From Neobacillus massiliamazoniensis (GTDB lineage Bacteria; Bacillota; Bacilli; Bacillales; Cytobacillaceae), in assembly GCF_001048695.1 (NCBI RefSeq), contig NZ_CVRB01000001.1:1612001-1676000 (forward strand): a stretch of 64,000 nucleotides of DNA, written 5' to 3'. The position numbers were made by a program, and so were the translations under genes. This document shows, one piece after another, positions 62,992 through 64,000 of the stretch. Below the pieces are notes generated by a model. That model was not told the origin of the DNA. It did no database searches and saw only the letters and a program-made list of their open reading frames with translations. The stretch's first letter is position 1. Each line of letters starts with the position of its first letter.

Positions 62992-64000
62992 ATGACAATC
63001 GATTCATTAGATGTAAAAAAGAAAGAAGTTACAGAGGAAAAAGATAACTCCCTGCTTGAGTTTCAGGAAACGCTTAAGGAAGCTGTGGATATTTTGAATT
63101 ATCCACCGCAGGTTTTTGAATTTTTAAAGAAACCATTGAGATTTTTAGAGGTAAGCATACCAGTTAAGATGGATAATGGGCAGACGGAGATTTTCCAAGG
63201 GTACCGTGCTCAGCATAATGATGCTGCGGGGCCGACAAAAGGAGGAATTCGCTTCCATCCGGATGTCACGCCGGAAGAAGTGAAAGCGTTGGCAGGCTGG
63301 ATGAGCTTAAAATGCGGGATTACCAACCTTCCTTACGGTGGCGCAAAAGGTGGTATTATATGTGATCCTAGAAAAATGAGCCTTGATGAATTGGAACGGT
63401 TAAGCAGAGGATACGTACGAGCCGTCAGTCAAATTGTGGGTCCTACAAAGGATATTCCGGCACCTGATATGTATACAAACTCGCAAATAATGGCATGGAT
63501 GCTCGATGAGTATGACCATATTCGCGAATTTGATTCACCAAGTTTTATTACAGGAAAGCCGATTGCGCTCGGAGGTTCAATGGGTAGGGAAACGGCCACT
63601 TCAAAAGGGGTTTTATATACGCTGCAGATCGTATGTGAAAAAAGGAAGCTGGAGTTAAAAGATACCAAGGTCATTATTCAAGGTTTTGGGAATGTTGGCA
63701 GTTATTTAGCACTATATTTACATGAATTAGGAGCAAAGGTTATTGGTATTGGGGATGTATTAGGCGGCCTATATGATGAAAATGGTTTAGATATTCCATA
63801 TTTATTAGAGAGCAGGGACTCATTTGGAATTGTTTCTAATCAATTTTCTAATAGTATCTCTAACCAAGAATTATTAGAAAAAGAATGTGATATTCTGATT
63901 CCAGCAGCGATTTCTGGCGTGATCAATAAGCATAATGCATCAAAAATCAATTGTCAGATTGTCATTGAGGCAGCGAATGGTCCAACGACAAAAGAGGCAC
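62992..64000 (+). CDS. NAD-type glutamate dehydrogenase, 3' end beyond the window
   Basis: Converts glutamate to 2-oxoglutarate and ammonium. The open frame runs from ATG 62992 (AAATGAGGTG upstream) to the window end without a stop, giving 336 residues of an expected ~425. Motifs include QGYRAQHNDAAGPTKGGIRFHP, the catalytic Lys in PYGGAKGGI, GPTKDIPAPD, GGSMGRETATSKGV and the Rossmann motif VIIQGFGNVGSYLA. It could be RocG or GudB; the sigma-54 promoter favours the RocG role. Confidence 0.93.
   Translation, partial: MTIDSLDVKKKEVTEEKDNSLLEFQETLKEAVDILNYPPQVFEFLKKPLRFLEVSIPVKMDNGQTEIFQGYRAQHNDAAGPTKGGIRFHPDVTPEEVKALAGWMSLKCGITNLPYGGAKGGIICDPRKMSLDELERLSRGYVRAVSQIVGPTKDIPAPDMYTNSQIMAWMLDEYDHIREFDSPSFITGKPIALGGSMGRETATSKGVLYTLQIVCEKRKLELKDTKVIIQGFGNVGSYLALYLHELGAKVIGIGDVLGGLYDENGLDIPYLLESRDSFGIVSNQFSNSISNQELLEKECDILIPAAISGVINKHNASKINCQIVIEAANGPTTKEA

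Overview
The window looks like chromosome from a spore-former-type Bacillaceae (Bacillus, Neobacillus or a close relative). The supporting signs are low GC, strong AGGAGG-type ribosome binding sites, a B. subtilis-like eps locus with an EAR element and SinR-type operators, an S-box met operon, BdbD/BdbC, a SleB-type hydrolase and sigma-54-controlled amino-acid catabolism genes. I see no tRNA, rRNA, CRISPR array, prophage or complete insertion sequence.

Layout. (1) 71-5537: a five-gene oligopeptide ABC importer, with a hairpin between the binding-protein gene and the permeases. (2) 5693-8043: two small conserved-looking genes, one with a probable one-base frameshift, then a MarR regulator with its MFS exporter behind a palindromic operator. 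(3) 8145-9136: seven tandem units built from CGCGG boxes spaced 21 bp apart. (4) 9141-16914, minus strand: an S-box-controlled methionine operon metI-metC-yitJ-metH. (5) 17157-49770: about 32 kb of exopolysaccharide genes, all on the plus strand. It begins epsA-epsB-EAR-epsC-epsD as in B. subtilis. It then diverges into many glycosyltransferases, an EpsG-type polymerase, EpsL and EpsN homologues, an internal SinR homologue, teichoic-acid-type glycerol-phosphate genes, a deacetylase-LRR fusion, a cytidylyltransferase-oxidoreductase fusion, an ABC exporter and a beta-helix protein. Several decayed gene fragments lie between these genes. (6) 49831-57846: a Tat-type metallophosphoesterase, a DUF421 membrane protein, a lactonase, the BdbD/BdbC thiol-oxidation pair and a large surface nucleotidase. 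(7) 57882-60658: a glutaredoxin-thioredoxin-reductase fusion, Dps and a LysM/SleB hydrolase. (8) 60925-64000: an amino-acid permease and a glutamate dehydrogenase (cut by the window edge), each behind its own sigma-54 promoter.

How it fits together. The EPS operon appears to be controlled at initiation by a SinR-type operator lying exactly between its -35 and -10 boxes. It appears to be controlled at elongation by EAR-dependent antitermination past several hairpins inside the operon. The same operator type overlaps the promoters of the metallophosphoesterase and surface nucleotidase genes, suggesting a small local SinR regulon. The operon also encodes a SinR homologue, so a feedback loop is possible. 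The combination of UDP-sugar genes, two CDP-glycerol transferases and two cytidylyltransferase domains suggests a polysaccharide carrying polyol-phosphate groups.

All family assignments come from reading motifs; no database search was possible.
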